Positions 20,287 to 29,803 are shown, counted from the stretch's first letter. The stretch: 64,000 bases of DNA from Tritrichomonas musculus (GCA_039105265.1 JAPFFF010000001.1:62001-126000), one strand, 5' to 3'. Notes: generated by a model not told the origin, from the letters alone. Translations and numbers: made by a program.

Positions 20287-20532
20287 AGTAGTGAATATAT
20301 GATAAGTTTTAGTAGGGAGATATTCGCTGAAATCACCCCAAGGCCAAATTTGACTTAAATTAGCGAGCCAGAAATGAAAATCATAATTCATTCATAAATG
20401 GTAACGTTTTATAATATATTGTGTGAGTTCATATATTCAGTCATCAATTTATTCATTATCATATTTATAAATGACGAAAAATGAGTTTAAATTAGCGAGC
20501 CAGAAATGAAAATCATAAATCATTTATAAATG
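20287..20532 (+). repeat. left terminal inverted repeat of outer element
   Basis: Mirrors 52,828-53,073 with one visible mismatch (near 20,467). It contains two direct copies ~131 bp apart of a module with TTAAATTAGCGAGCCAGAAA followed by repeated ATTCATAAATG-type words. More degenerate copies of the ATAAATG/ATTTTATAA words continue inward to ~20,800. Confidence 0.9.
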
Positions 20533-20952
20533 GCAGCATTTTATAAAGTCTGAGTGAGTTCACATATATATAAAGCTATTAATTTATTCATACGATGAAC
20601 ATAAAATACGTTTAAATTAATGATTCATTAATTCATTCATAAATGAAAATCATTTTATCTAGGTTTGGCGAGATTGTGACTTTATAAATTAATTCATTCA
20701 TCAATTAATTCAAATTATGGTGCTATTAATGAAAACCATTCACAATTTATGCCGTAATATAAAGTCTCAATGAAAATCATAAACATCGGTATATACATTA
20801 TTTCTTTATTAATCAATGTATTCATTATGTACACATCGATTTAAAATGAGTTTACTTTAGTGAGATGAATTGAGATATTCATTATGTATATTTTGCAATT
20901 TATATTTTTAATGCTCTTAAAAAATAAGTAAATGAGTAGATTTATAACATTT
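20533..20952. repeat. subterminal degenerate repeats of outer element
   Basis: 420 bp without a gene. It holds decaying copies of words such as TTCATAAATG, CATTTTATAA and GAGTTCA that also occur in the terminal repeat and in 52,540-52,827. No longer mirror of the right end is evident here. Confidence 0.6.
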
Positions 20953-21681
20953 TTATTGATTTACCGGTACTGGTAATGTGTTTCTGATATCCGGGATTGT
21001 TCCATCATTTAAGAATGGTTGGAGTTGATCCCAATAGATATCTAATTTGTGTAATAATAGTGATTTTTTACGCTTTTCATCTCGAGTAATGGGTGGTATT
21101 TGAGATTCTCTGTTTTCACGATTAAAGCGTATAATCAATTCCTCAAACAACATAGAAATTTGTCTCCAATTGAGATCATTCAAGTAATTATAGATATATC
21201 TAGTAGTAGGTGATGAAGGTTGACCATAATCTCTTTGAAATCGGATTTCTTGAAGGATTTGATTTTGAATATCTTTTATTGAAGCAAGCTCATCAGCGAT
21301 ACCAAGAAAAACTTGGTGTTGAGTATTTATCGTAGCCTGATATTGATCGTTATTATTCAGCATCAATTGTAAAAGAGGGAGCCTCTGTTGATTTGCTTGT
21401 TGACCTTGATTTGCTTGTTGACCTTGATTTGCTTGTTGACCTTGATTTGCTTGTTGACCTTGATTTGCTTGTTGGCCTTGATTTGCTTGCTGACCTTGAT
21501 TCGCTTGCTGACCTTGATTCGCTTGCTGACCTTGATTCGCTTGCTGACCTTGATTCGCTTGCTGACCTTGATTCGCTTGCTGACCTTGATTTGCTTGCTG
21601 ACCTTGATCCTGAGCATTTTGGTCATTTTGCTGATCTTGATGATTACCTTGGCCATGGTGTTGATTACCTTGTCTTGCCAT
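20953..21681 (-). CDS. QGQQAN-repeat protein, full-length copy
   Basis: 242 aa from the ATG at 21,681 (MARQGNQ); an upstream in-frame ATG at 21,846 would add an AT-rich, unlikely leader. The N-terminus is Gln/Asn/His-rich, followed by about a dozen perfect 6-residue QGQQAN repeats (18-bp units). The C-terminal ~130 residues are helical (ELASIKDIQNQILQEIRFQ) and end in a Pro-rich tail. No family recognised. The last 72 codons lie outside the inverted arm; the second copy at 47,712 lacks them. Prion-like Gln/Asn repeats plus a helical domain suggest an assembling or nucleic-acid-associated protein, which is inference only. Confidence 0.65.
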   Translation of the reverse strand: MARQGNQHHGQGNHQDQQNDQNAQDQGQQANQGQQANQGQQANQGQQANQGQQANQGQQANQGQQANQGQQANQGQQANQGQQANQGQQANQGQQANQQRLPLLQLMLNNNDQYQATINTQHQVFLGIADELASIKDIQNQILQEIRFQRDYGQPSSPTTRYIYNYLNDLNWRQISMLFEELIIRFNRENRESQIPPITRDEKRKKSLLLHKLDIYWDQLQPFLNDGTIPDIRNTLPVPVNQ

Positions 21682-22020
21682 TTTAATATAGTGGCGTCGG
21701 TTTGGGCCGAGAACGTGGGTTTGGAAGCGGGAATCATTCAATTTTTTTGAATTGAATTTGATCGTTCTTGTAATAAAAATTGTTTTTTTCTCATTTTGTA
21801 GCGGTATATGATATTTCATATATTTTAAAATCATATTGCTATGCATATATTAATACAAATATAAATATAAAAATGAAAAAAATTGAGAAAATCATAAAAT
21901 CTGATATAGAATTCGATCAAAAAAATCTCATCAAAAATAAGATTAAATAGATTAAAACTATGTATTATTAATATTAATTATGATTTTTATTTAAAAAATG
22001 ATATTATTTGTATTTGAAAA
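21169..22020 (-). repeat. left ~0.85-kb inverted arm
   Basis: Nearly identical, in reverse orientation, to 47,371-48,225. It contains the first part of the QGQQAN gene and its upstream region. Coding parts give identical protein in both arms; a few substitutions and small indels appear toward the inner end. It may be the long terminal repeat of the transposase-bearing element or an inverted duplication. A shared AATT lies at both outer borders. Confidence 0.85.
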
Positions 22021-22067
22021 ACAATGTTTTTCATATTTTTTTAATTTGTACGTTTAGATTTTTTTAA

Positions 22068-22209
22068 AAATCATTTATTCTAAAAAAAGCAGTTGCAATC
22101 CCCAAAAAATCAAAATGCTTGGAAATATTTGGTTTACCAGATGGTGAAAAAATATATTCTCAAATTTTATCTGCAGAATTTCGCAATGCCAAACTTTTAA
22201 AAGAATAAA
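22068..22209 (+). pseudogene. pogo/CENP-B-type transposase, 5' fragment
   Basis: Open frame upstream of the 1.54-kb insertion, with protein-like content (KCLEIFGLPDGEKIYSQIL). Removing the insertion and one TA joins it in frame with the fragment at 23,754, apart from one TAA stop at the junction. No in-frame ATG is visible upstream, so the true start is lost or altered. A helical DNA-binding N-terminus would be expected here. Confidence 0.45.
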
Positions 22210-22211
22210 TA

Positions 22212-23751
22212 CCCATATTTATAAACGTCCATCTAAAATCGCAGAAGAGAACTCTGACACGATTTTTAAGTAACAAAAAAGCCTTCATATTTTACATTTT
22301 ACAAAAAATAAGTATAATAATAATATATTATAAAATATAAACTAAATATATTGAATTTTATATTGTATAAATATCGATTGTTTTTTAGAGATATAAATAG
22401 ATTTATGTTTAATTCAATTATTCACTTGAATTTAAATACTCACAATTTTTTCTGAAATTAAAAATTTATCGTCGTAAAATTTATTCAAATTGGTGACAAT
22501 TCTTTTTTCTCCTCTCAATTTTATTAAATTTTGTGTGATGGTTACATTTTTTGTCCGTTTAATTTTTTGTTGGAGTGCAAAAAGTCATATATCCACTTTA
22601 TCAATCTCAAAACAAAATTTATCATCATCTTAGTTATTAATAGATGAAGCTATATTCTTATTTTTATCCAAAAATTTGAATTTTGGAACATCAAATTTGT
22701 AAATATCTTTTGATATTCACAAGATACAACCATACTTACTCTGCCAAAAATTACTTTCATTCCTCACTCTATAAGAATATCACTGTAAAAAGCGAATTTA
22801 AAAAATAGTTCACAAAAAGTTTCACTTTTTCAAGTAATATTTGCTATTTTTTAAGGCAAAACTTTAATATATTTTGTTTATATTGGTATATTTAGAATTG
22901 TCATCAGATGCTCCATATGATGGAATAGTCAAATAGAAAATTTATTTTTGGTCCGTTATTTATCACACCAAATTCCTTATTTTTGGAAAATAAATATGTA
23001 GTTATCTTTAGAATATATAAATATTGCTATTTTATATATTTTTTTTGTTTTAGAAAAGCTTTCTTAGGCTTATTTTGAACAATTTATTTTGAGAAGAAAA
23101 AAAAAGATTTGACCAAAAAAGCATTGAAAAAGTTAACCATTTCTTAGAAAATTAAAACTTAATAAAAACAAGAAAAAAGAAAAATTATACAATAAAGCAT
23201 TATCAAATATAAATTTTTATTAAATGTTTATTATATATTCAACTAAAAAGAGAGATTTAAGAAAAATCTCAAAAAAATGAAATATGCATGCCAAAAGGAA
23301 CTTCAAATTCAGCATTATATGCTTAGATAGTGATCGTAAATCTAAAAGCTTTTCAATTTTTGTATATTCCGTCGGTAATCGGTAGGATTTGGTTTCGCTG
23401 ATCTGTCTATATCTCGATTTTTTGGGCTTTGCTGATGCGTCTATCGATATTCCAATTGCTTTTTTGATGATTTTTTGTTGATTTATGTATAAATCTGGCT
23501 GAAATAAGGAGACTGTAAATAAAGGAATCTATTGACCAAATAAAAAGTGCCAATGATTTGATAGTAAATCAATAGAAAATCTTTATAACAATTTGCAAAT
23601 TAATTCAAAAAGTTATTTTTATTGAAAAAAAAGAGCTATTTCAAAGATGTAAATTCTTTTTTGAATTGCTTAATTAAAAGTGGATTTTTTCTGAAAAGTT
23701 AAGTGACAGAGGTCTCTTCTGCAATTTTAGACGGACGTTTATAAATATGGG
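22212..23751. mobile_element. 1.54-kb TA-flanked non-autonomous element
   Basis: Bounded by 49-bp inverted repeats starting CCCATATTTATAAACGTCC (22,212-22,260 and 23,703-23,751; about four mismatches) and flanked by TA on both sides (22,210-22,211 and 23,752-23,753). TA target duplication and inverted repeats fit the Tc1/mariner group. The interior is AT-rich with no ORF above 60 codons, so it would depend on a transposase elsewhere. It interrupts the pogo-type transposase gene. The terminal mismatches indicate it is older than the Maverick. Confidence 0.75.
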
Positions 23752-23753
23752 TA

Positions 23754-24460
23754 GAAAATATTAAAAAAGGTTCATATCTCGCTAGTGTTACTAATATTTG
23801 CAAGCTTTTGGATATTTCAAAAAGATCTTACTATAATGCAATAAACGATGTTTTGGTTTTTGACCATTTAAATTGTATTCCTCCTTCAAGACAATTGCTC
23901 ACAAATTCAGAAGAAAACTTTTTGATTACTGAAATACTACGCCATCAAATTGACAAGGACTGTTTGACTGGACAGGATATTCGAGATTTGGCTGAATCAC
24001 TATATGAAGAAAGAACTGGACTAACTAGGTCCTTCAACAGAGACTGGTGCAGAGATTTTAAAACAAGAAATTCAGATAGAATTGAAAAAGTGAAAGCAGG
24101 ATGCTTGGAAGATGATCGAGCATCAATTGATCCAGCACAAATTGAAAGGTACATTCTGGCAATTGAAAACATGCTACAAGATCCTCCTCCACCTGAACTG
24201 ATTCTTAATTTCGACGAAACAGGCTTTTCACGACGTCCACAAAAAGGTAAAAGAAAATCGGTTTTTATTTCAAAAAATTGTCAAGTTTCACCATATTGGA
24301 GAGAAAACTCCGAATTGCATCATATATCTTTGGTAACATGCATTACAGCTGCATGTTCTTCCCTTCGACCATTACTTTTATCAACAAGAATTAGAATGGA
24401 CAAAGATATCAGTAAAACTTTTTTTGAGTCGTGGGCAAGTCACTTCACAACTAAGAAAGG
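23754..24460 (+). pseudogene. pogo/CENP-B-type DDE transposase, middle fragment
   Basis: About 235 codons, cut at both ends by insertions. Near the start is a helix-turn-helix (SVTNICKLLDISKRSYYNAI), then a Tc5/CENP-B-type DNA-binding segment (FNRDWCRDFKTRN). The DDE domain follows, with the first catalytic Asp in LILNFDETGF. The frame runs into the Maverick and stops at its first bases (24,468-24,470). It resumes in phase at 46,872 once the Maverick and one AAAGG copy are removed. The gene is inactivated in this copy. Confidence 0.85.
24456..24460. repeat. target site duplication (left) of Maverick
   Basis: AAAGG before the left terminal repeat, duplicated at 46,867-46,871 after the right one. 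Reading frame continuity of the interrupted gene confirms the duplication. Confidence 0.95.
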
Positions 24461-25047
24461 ACTACTATAGCTAAGCAGGGCTCCGTGACTACGTCACTTC
24501 ACCCTGCTTAAAGTTGTAACATGACCCTCCACAACGTATCATCTCACGTTTCAACTCATGTCAAAACCCAAAGTTAACATCACAACGTATCATCTTACGT
24601 TTCAACTCATGTCAAAACCCAAAGTTAACATCACAACGTATCATCTTACGTTTCAACTCATGTCAAAGCCCAAGTTAACATCATAACGCATCATCTCACG
24701 TTGGCACGCCAAGTTACAACCCAATGTTACAACCCAATGTTATAATCCAATGTTACAACCCAAAGTTAACATCACAACGTATCATCTCACGTTGGAACGT
24801 CAAGTTACAACCAATGTTACATACTGGATAAAAAACTTACAACCCATTCTGAGAATCAACTGTTTAATTGCATCAACCATATTTTATTTACCATGCAAAT
24901 GTCAACTGGTTACTATGAACATGAAGCTGACTTCGAGTGTGATCCAATTGAAGAGTATATATTCCCACCTGATATTAAACGAATCATCTCACATTAATGC
25001 GTTATGAAATTAGACTGACATATATTTTTAGCGTGCCTATTTTTGTT
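24461..25047 (+). repeat. Maverick left terminal inverted repeat
   Basis: 587 bp, no difference seen from the reverse complement of 46,280-46,866 in the parts compared. It contains four ~51-bp tandem units with CACAACGTATCATCT.ACGTT and AAAGTTAACAT words (24,530-24,800), a tip hairpin (24,472-24,510) and, at its inner border, a TATTTTTGTT box. A short ORF inside is just repeat sequence and is present at both ends. Confidence 0.97.
24472..24510. other. nested hairpin at the Maverick left tip
   Basis: TAAGCAGGG pairs with CCCTGCTTA (9-bp arms). Within it GTGAC pairs with GTCAC around a TAC loop, with 4-nt bulges on each side. It lies 11 bp from the element end and is mirrored at 46,817-46,855. 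A terminal binding or replication-start structure is a plausible role (inference). Confidence 0.8.
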
Positions 25048-25094
25048 ACATCAACGCTTCACATAATGTGGTACATGTGTTTAAACAACATCAA

Positions 25095-26333
25095 ATGTCA
25101 TATAGACGTGATGCAAAACCAGATGAATCAATACCATTACCAATTGAAACGGTGTATAACTCTGTTACGGATGCAATAACAACCAAAGATGAAGATGGAC
25201 ATAAAGATTACTTTCGTAATGGCATTGAACATTTCAATCGAATCTATTTTAACTACCCACCTGAGTGGAGGACATCTGATGTAGGTGAGAAGATAATTGG
25301 CGTACGTAACATGAGAATCAACATAAGACAATGCATGCAAATAGAATTCGTATTGTATATTCGTAAGTACAAACAAGATAAATTTAATGAGCTGGCTAAA
25401 GGTTTGGGATATAAACTTGATGATATGACTGATGAACAGATTCAAGATGTAGTCGATCGTATGGAAAAGGAAGATTGTAAAGTGTTTAGAATTCAATATT
25501 CGAATGATATATATGACGATATTAATGATTTCATTGACGATTTATGCGATTGTGTTAAAGACGAAAACATTTATAACAAACTTCTTGATGACATATATGA
25601 ATCAGACCAAACTAAGGATGATAAGATAGCGGCATATGAACAATTAGATGAAGATAAAAATAACTACTATCTCATGTGCTTACGAAATGATATACCATTC
25701 CATATTAATAATGTCTATTCTAAAGCTGATTATATTATAAATGACTTTAGTGCAGTAGTTGAAATCGGTGATACTACCATACTTAGATTTTCATCACCTC
25801 AGAATGAATATGATGAATACTATGTTGATTTCATGATGACAGCTGATAATAATGATGCAACCTATAAGAAATTCTATATGTGGGATGATGATAATGATGA
25901 ACCTTTACCTTATGCTGCAGTCAATCCAGGTGAATTAGATCTTAATATATATGATGATGATGATGATACAGTTAATGATAGATTTGAGTTTGATACTGCG
26001 TGTTACTTTCATATTGGCGATAACAACCCATATCGTAATAGCATTCATCATATAACTAAGTTCCATCGTGAATTAAAGTTCAAACACATATTAACCAACT
26101 TACAATGTGAAGTAGCAGCATCATTTGCATCGCAATCCAATCATAACCTCATTGGAAGAACTAATGAAGCATACACCCCAATCAAATACTATAAATTGAA
26201 TGACAATGATGATAAGTTCTGGATTGAACTCTACGATAGAAATGAAATAAATATACCAGTTGCATTTGAAGACTTCTTTATGTTTACAATGGATGTAGTA
26301 CTATTGCAGAATCGTAAGTTAATATATAGTTAA
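25095..26333 (+). CDS. Maverick orphan, candidate minor capsid/penton-like protein
   Basis: 412 aa from the ATG at 25,095 (MSYRRDAKPDE); the upstream in-frame extension uses GTG and overlaps leader sequence. Very acidic middle (runs of Asp). The C-terminus is beta-rich and ends WIELYDRNEINIPVAFEDFF then a FTMDVVL strand. That pattern (a strand of the form IELxDxxxxPV followed by a final strand) resembles the closing strands of Polinton/adenovirus-type penton proteins and recurs at the end of the protein at 40,859. The start context is ATCAAATG as in other Maverick genes. The capsid assignment is inference; sequence alone does not prove it. Confidence 0.6.
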   Translation: MSYRRDAKPDESIPLPIETVYNSVTDAITTKDEDGHKDYFRNGIEHFNRIYFNYPPEWRTSDVGEKIIGVRNMRINIRQCMQIEFVLYIRKYKQDKFNELAKGLGYKLDDMTDEQIQDVVDRMEKEDCKVFRIQYSNDIYDDINDFIDDLCDCVKDENIYNKLLDDIYESDQTKDDKIAAYEQLDEDKNNYYLMCLRNDIPFHINNVYSKADYIINDFSAVVEIGDTTILRFSSPQNEYDEYYVDFMMTADNNDATYKKFYMWDDDNDEPLPYAAVNPGELDLNIYDDDDDTVNDRFEFDTACYFHIGDNNPYRNSIHHITKFHRELKFKHILTNLQCEVAASFASQSNHNLIGRTNEAYTPIKYYKLNDNDDKFWIELYDRNEINIPVAFEDFFMFTMDVVLLQNRKLIYS

Positions 26334-26337
26334 TAAC

Positions 26338-26344
26338 ATTTTTA
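26338..26344 (+). promoter_or_regulatory. ATTTTTR box before integrase
   Basis: ATTTTTA, 15 bases before the ATG. One of about ten similar boxes before Maverick start codons. Confidence 0.5.
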
Positions 26345-26359
26345 CTTTGCATTGATCAA

Positions 26360-27457
26360 ATGTCAAGGGTTAAGTTCAATACCATTGATGAAGTCTATGC
26401 TAAGTACCCCACCAAGTCCATATCTAAATTCAAACGCATAGCCAATCGTTATGGTTTCACTGATGATGAAGCTAAACACTATCTCAACACAATGGTTGTA
26501 CACGATCAACGTAAGCCCAAACCTAAGTTCATGCATATATATTCGAAGCTACCACATGCATTTCAAATGGACACGTTCATTGATCATAAAGCAGCAGGCC
26601 AACCTAACTACTTAATACTTATCAACATCAACACACGTAAAGCATATGCTTATATGATACATGGTAAGGGTGCTAATGAAATACATAGAGCACTTAATGA
26701 GTTCATCAAAGTTGAACCTCAATGCAAAGCCATTATGTCAGATGAGGATGCTGCTTATTTATCAAACACTGTGCTTGACTTCATGCAACAACATAACATC
26801 ATATACACAACCACAACCGATAACGATCATAACAAGCTTGGTATTATCAACCGCTTCATGAGAACGATACGTGATATGCGATTCAATCAACCAAAGCTAA
26901 GTGTACTACAGATAGTTGACTCATACAATGACATGCCACATGGTTCACTACATAACAAGTCACCCAATGATATCACTCAAGATGACGAGTTAACATACAT
27001 ACATGAGATGGAACATCAAGTTAATCCATATGATTTCAAACCAGGTGACAGAGTTAGGATAGTGTTTGATGCAAATCCATTCGTTAAACATCGTTCGAAC
27101 CTATCTAAAGTTGCATACATAGTTGATTCTAATGATGGTAACCAGTTCTTGATACGATCTACAGATGGATCTGTCAATACAATGCCAGGTTACAAACTCG
27201 TTAAAGCAGCTAGCAACATTCCATTAGCAACCACACTTAATGATGGCAAACGTGGTGTGGTTAAATCAATCACATCATATAACAAATCAAAAGACACATA
27301 CCATATCATATATGATCTAGGCAATGGTTCAACAATGAAAGACACTATCCCATCTAAGAACATGCGTGAAGGTCACCCAACTAAGCTCTCAACAATGGAA
27401 CGACAGTACTGGCTTAAACGTAAGACCATACCAGATCACATTAAGAAGTTCATCTAA
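26360..27457 (+). CDS. Maverick retroviral-type integrase (c-integrase)
   Basis: 365 aa. It would insert the element into DNA, producing the 5-bp duplication. The rve core has Asp71 (FQMDTFID), Asp128 (IMSDEDAAYL) and, 36 residues on, Asn164 (GIINRFMRTIRD) where the family normally has Glu. The N-terminus is helical with an FTDDEAKHYL segment. The C-terminus has a chromo/SH3-like region (FKPGDRVRIVFDANPF, ~225-290) and a second beta-rich module. Start context GATCAAATG. The next gene starts 6 bp after the stop. The DD35N triad makes activity uncertain, although the rest looks intact. Confidence 0.9.
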   Translation: MSRVKFNTIDEVYAKYPTKSISKFKRIANRYGFTDDEAKHYLNTMVVHDQRKPKPKFMHIYSKLPHAFQMDTFIDHKAAGQPNYLILININTRKAYAYMIHGKGANEIHRALNEFIKVEPQCKAIMSDEDAAYLSNTVLDFMQQHNIIYTTTTDNDHNKLGIINRFMRTIRDMRFNQPKLSVLQIVDSYNDMPHGSLHNKSPNDITQDDELTYIHEMEHQVNPYDFKPGDRVRIVFDANPFVKHRSNLSKVAYIVDSNDGNQFLIRSTDGSVNTMPGYKLVKAASNIPLATTLNDGKRGVVKSITSYNKSKDTYHIIYDLGNGSTMKDTIPSKNMREGHPTKLSTMERQYWLKRKTIPDHIKKFI

Positions 27458-27463
27458 TATCAA

Positions 27464-28327
27464 ATGAGTCAACATAAAAACGTTATGAATGAAGTTAAAC
27501 ATCTTATTCAAGAGTCGTTACGTAAAAACCAACGTGATATTGAGATGGCATTGATTAAACCACTAAGTGAAGAGTATCCATTCTCATCAAATGGTATCTA
27601 CTTTTTAATTGGTAAGATGGGCGCTGGTAAATCATTCTGGATATGGTCACACATCATGATAACTGAACGACTATTCGCTAAGCCATACTATAGTAAGATC
27701 ATCTTCTGTTCAACGTCGGGCAAACTTGATAAGACAGCTGAAGTACTATCCAAAAACGTTAAGACACCCATTGAATACATCAAAGAAGAACATCTATTGC
27801 CATATCTCAAGCGTCATCTCAAACGCAAGCTCAAGTACTATGCTATGGTTAAACATGTGTTATCAAAAATGGTTGACACCAATGAGGAGATGGCGAGAAT
27901 CATTTCAAAGCATTCGTTAAGTGAGATTGAAGATAGGATTGCATACATAGCAAATAAGCTAGTTAAATATCAAACAGCTTCATACCCATACAACACACTG
28001 CTGGTTCTTGATGATGCAGCTGGATCACCACTACTTAAGAATGGCAACAGTGAACTATGTCGTTTACTAACTAAGACACGTCACTACAACTTAACCTGCA
28101 TCATTGCAGTGCAAACACTTCGATTCGTTCATCTCAACGTTAAACGTTTAGCTACTGACATCATATGCTATAGTGGCTTCAGTAAAGAGGATTTCACATC
28201 AATGCTACAGCAAACACCTAACAATCTTGACATTAAATCAACTACAGAAGCATACCTCAATCATAAAGGCCAGCATGATAAATTCATAATCAATATCACA
28301 TCCAATCAATCACACTTTGAAGTTTAA
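27464..28327 (+). CDS. Maverick FtsK/HerA-type packaging ATPase
   Basis: 287 aa. Walker A GKMGAGKS at residues 50-57, Walker B in TLLVLDDAAGSP (~180-188), followed by TKTRHYNLTCIIAVQT with the sensor Gln typical of A32-like genome-packaging ATPases. It would pump element DNA into capsids. The start lies 6 bp after the integrase stop and has no ATTTTTR box, so it may be expressed with the upstream gene. The next gene begins 12 bp downstream. A packaging ATPase supports the view that the element can form particles. Confidence 0.9.
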   Translation: MSQHKNVMNEVKHLIQESLRKNQRDIEMALIKPLSEEYPFSSNGIYFLIGKMGAGKSFWIWSHIMITERLFAKPYYSKIIFCSTSGKLDKTAEVLSKNVKTPIEYIKEEHLLPYLKRHLKRKLKYYAMVKHVLSKMVDTNEEMARIISKHSLSEIEDRIAYIANKLVKYQTASYPYNTLLVLDDAAGSPLLKNGNSELCRLLTKTRHYNLTCIIAVQTLRFVHLNVKRLATDIICYSGFSKEDFTSMLQQTPNNLDIKSTTEAYLNHKGQHDKFIINITSNQSHFEV

Positions 28328-28339
28328 TGAATTACAAAC

Positions 28340-28744
28340 ATGGGATTCAAAAATTTCATTACCAGTGGATGGAACAGATTAAAAAGCGATGTCCATCAAG
28401 GATTGACTGCTGCAAAGAATGCAGCTCACCACATATGGAGTGCCACTAAGAAGGGATTGATTGGTGCAAAGAACTATGCTATGAACAATCCTAAAGCAGT
28501 TGGCAATATATTACATGCTATCACACCATTTGCAACAGCATTCAATCCAACGTTAGGTGCGATCACTACAGCAGGTGCCAATATATTCAGTCACATGCCA
28601 AAGGGGTCGGTCACAGATAAGCTAGTTAAAATCAGTGAACAGTTTGCACGTGGTGAGTTGAAACCAAGTGGATCGCCATCAGCACAAGCAGCAGCTGACT
28701 CACGTAAGAGAACACACAACGCAGTACCATTTAGAAGTGTTTAA
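28340..28744 (+). CDS. small amphipathic-helix protein, candidate minor virion protein
   Basis: 134 aa. N-terminal amphipathic helix (FKNFITSGWNRLKSDVHQGL), then Ala/Lys-rich helices, a hydrophobic middle (VGNILHAITPFATAFNP) and a basic Ser/Ala/Arg tail. This is the character of membrane-active inner capsid proteins such as the adenovirus pVI type, and Polintons often encode a small protein here between ATPase and capsid. No sequence homology can be shown by eye. Packed 12 bp after the ATPase stop and 10 bp before the next gene. Confidence 0.55.
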   Translation: MGFKNFITSGWNRLKSDVHQGLTAAKNAAHHIWSATKKGLIGAKNYAMNNPKAVGNILHAITPFATAFNPTLGAITTAGANIFSHMPKGSVTDKLVKISEQFARGELKPSGSPSAQAAADSRKRTHNAVPFRSV

Positions 28745-28754
28745 CGAGTCATAA

Positions 28755-28970
28755 ATGAGTTTCAACACAAGAACTAATGCATATCGATCAAGTCAATCAG
28801 TTATCGTATCTGGACCTGGTACGATGTACAATGAAATAACTAGACCTAGATCAAACACCAAACAATATCACGCTAACACTAACACACATGATGTAACGAC
28901 ACCATATGTAAGGTCAAGCAATAGTCACAAATCAAAGTCACATAATAAACGTAAATCATCGCGTAAGTAA
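28755..28970 (+). CDS. small basic Maverick protein
   Basis: 71 aa, Ser/Asn/Thr-rich with a strongly basic C-terminus (KSKSHNKRKSSRK). Not recognised. A basic tail could bind DNA inside a particle, by analogy with core proteins, but this is inference. Start context GTCATAAATG, 10 bp after the previous stop; no ATTTTTR box, so it may be co-transcribed with its neighbours. Confidence 0.5.
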   Translation: MSFNTRTNAYRSSQSVIVSGPGTMYNEITRPRSNTKQYHANTNTHDVTTPYVRSSNSHKSKSHNKRKSSRK

Positions 28971-28985
28971 ACAATATTGACTTTT

Positions 28986-28993
28986 TATTTTTG
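28986..28993 (+). promoter_or_regulatory. TATTTTTG box
   Basis: Ends 10 bases before the ATG at 29,004. Matches the Maverick box seen before the capsid, PolB and other genes. Confidence 0.55.
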
Positions 28994-29003
28994 TGTAATT
29001 CAA

Positions 29004-29777
29004 ATGTCCAAATATGTTACTGGCATGAAGCGCAATCAGATCATTCAACGTTGGTTGCAAGGCATTGACGATGAACAATATGAAGTGTTCCCTACTAAGA
29101 AAGAGGGTAAGTACATTGTTAAACAACGAAAGCAACCACTCATTCATAGGGATAAATCATCAGACAACCTCAATGGTATGCTTGAATCAAGTGGTAATTC
29201 AAATGCTTACCTCAATGCTAACTCAAGTGGTAACTCAAGTGGTAACTCAAATGTCAACTCAAGTGATAACTCCAATGCTAACTCAAGTGGTAACTCAAGT
29301 GCCAACTCAAATGCTCACTCAAATGCTTATCTCAATGCTAACTCAAGTGATAACCTCAATGATGAACCATCACAACAATATGAAGAAGCACAACCTATGC
29401 ATACACCAACACGTCTACCTAATAGAATCAAACAACATGCTACTCAACGTACTACATCAATACCACATCAAGTTGCCACACATGATACAACCATTAACTT
29501 GGAGATCCTTGAACAGCTACGTTCATTAGGTGAAGAGCTACGTAACGATAGATTCAAGCGTGAACAAAAGCAATACTTCAAGCATGTCGTTAATAAGGAA
29601 CTATCAAAGCCACGCATAAGAAGTAAGTACGTACCTGATCTATTACCAACTGATGATATACATGACCCACCATATGAATCACCACATGATCCATCTCATG
29701 ACCCACCGCAAGAACCACCTGATGTCATTGAATCAACACCATCGTTTAGATCGCGCATACGAAGATATCTTATGTAA
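29004..29777 (+). CDS. Maverick Ser/Asn-repeat protein, unknown function
   Basis: 257 aa from the ATG at 29,004 (MSKYVTGMKRNQ); the reading frame upstream is leader. Basic N-terminus with an IIQRWLQGIDDEQYEVF segment, then NSSGNS/NSNANS repeats coded by 12-bp-like AACTCAAGTGGT units (29,190-29,360). A helical region follows (EILEQLRSLGEELRNDRFKR) and a DPP/HDP-rich tail ends in RIRRYLM. It lies directly before the capsid gene, so a structural or scaffolding role is possible but unproven. Confidence 0.6.
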   Translation: MSKYVTGMKRNQIIQRWLQGIDDEQYEVFPTKKEGKYIVKQRKQPLIHRDKSSDNLNGMLESSGNSNAYLNANSSGNSSGNSNVNSSDNSNANSSGNSSANSNAHSNAYLNANSSDNLNDEPSQQYEEAQPMHTPTRLPNRIKQHATQRTTSIPHQVATHDTTINLEILEQLRSLGEELRNDRFKREQKQYFKHVVNKELSKPRIRSKYVPDLLPTDDIHDPPYESPHDPSHDPPQEPPDVIESTPSFRSRIRRYLM

Positions 29778-29785
29778 TACATTCG

Positions 29786-29793
29786 TATTTTTA
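29786..29793 (+). promoter_or_regulatory. TATTTTTA box before the capsid gene
   Basis: Ends 10 bases before the ATG at 29,804, the same spacing as at 29,004. Confidence 0.55.
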
Positions 29794-29803
29794 ATACATC
29801 CAA

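Noticed and set aside
20287-20290. TA as the duplication of the outer element instead of TTTCC
   Set aside because: A TA lies 2 bp inside each end, but the 5-bp TTTCC match outside AGTAG...CTACT is a much less likely coincidence.
21388-21750. Leu/Ile- and Asp/Leu-rich frames opposite the QGQQAN repeat
   Set aside because: Shadow frames of an 18-bp tandem repeat; they mirror each other in both arms.
24530-24800. Possible CRISPR-like array in the Maverick ends
   Set aside because: The ~51-bp units are direct tandem copies without unique spacers, in a eukaryotic element.
24750-25007. 85-codon ORF present at both Maverick ends
   Set aside because: It lies wholly in the terminal repeat and covers the ~51-bp tandem units; no promoter box fits and the content is not protein-like.
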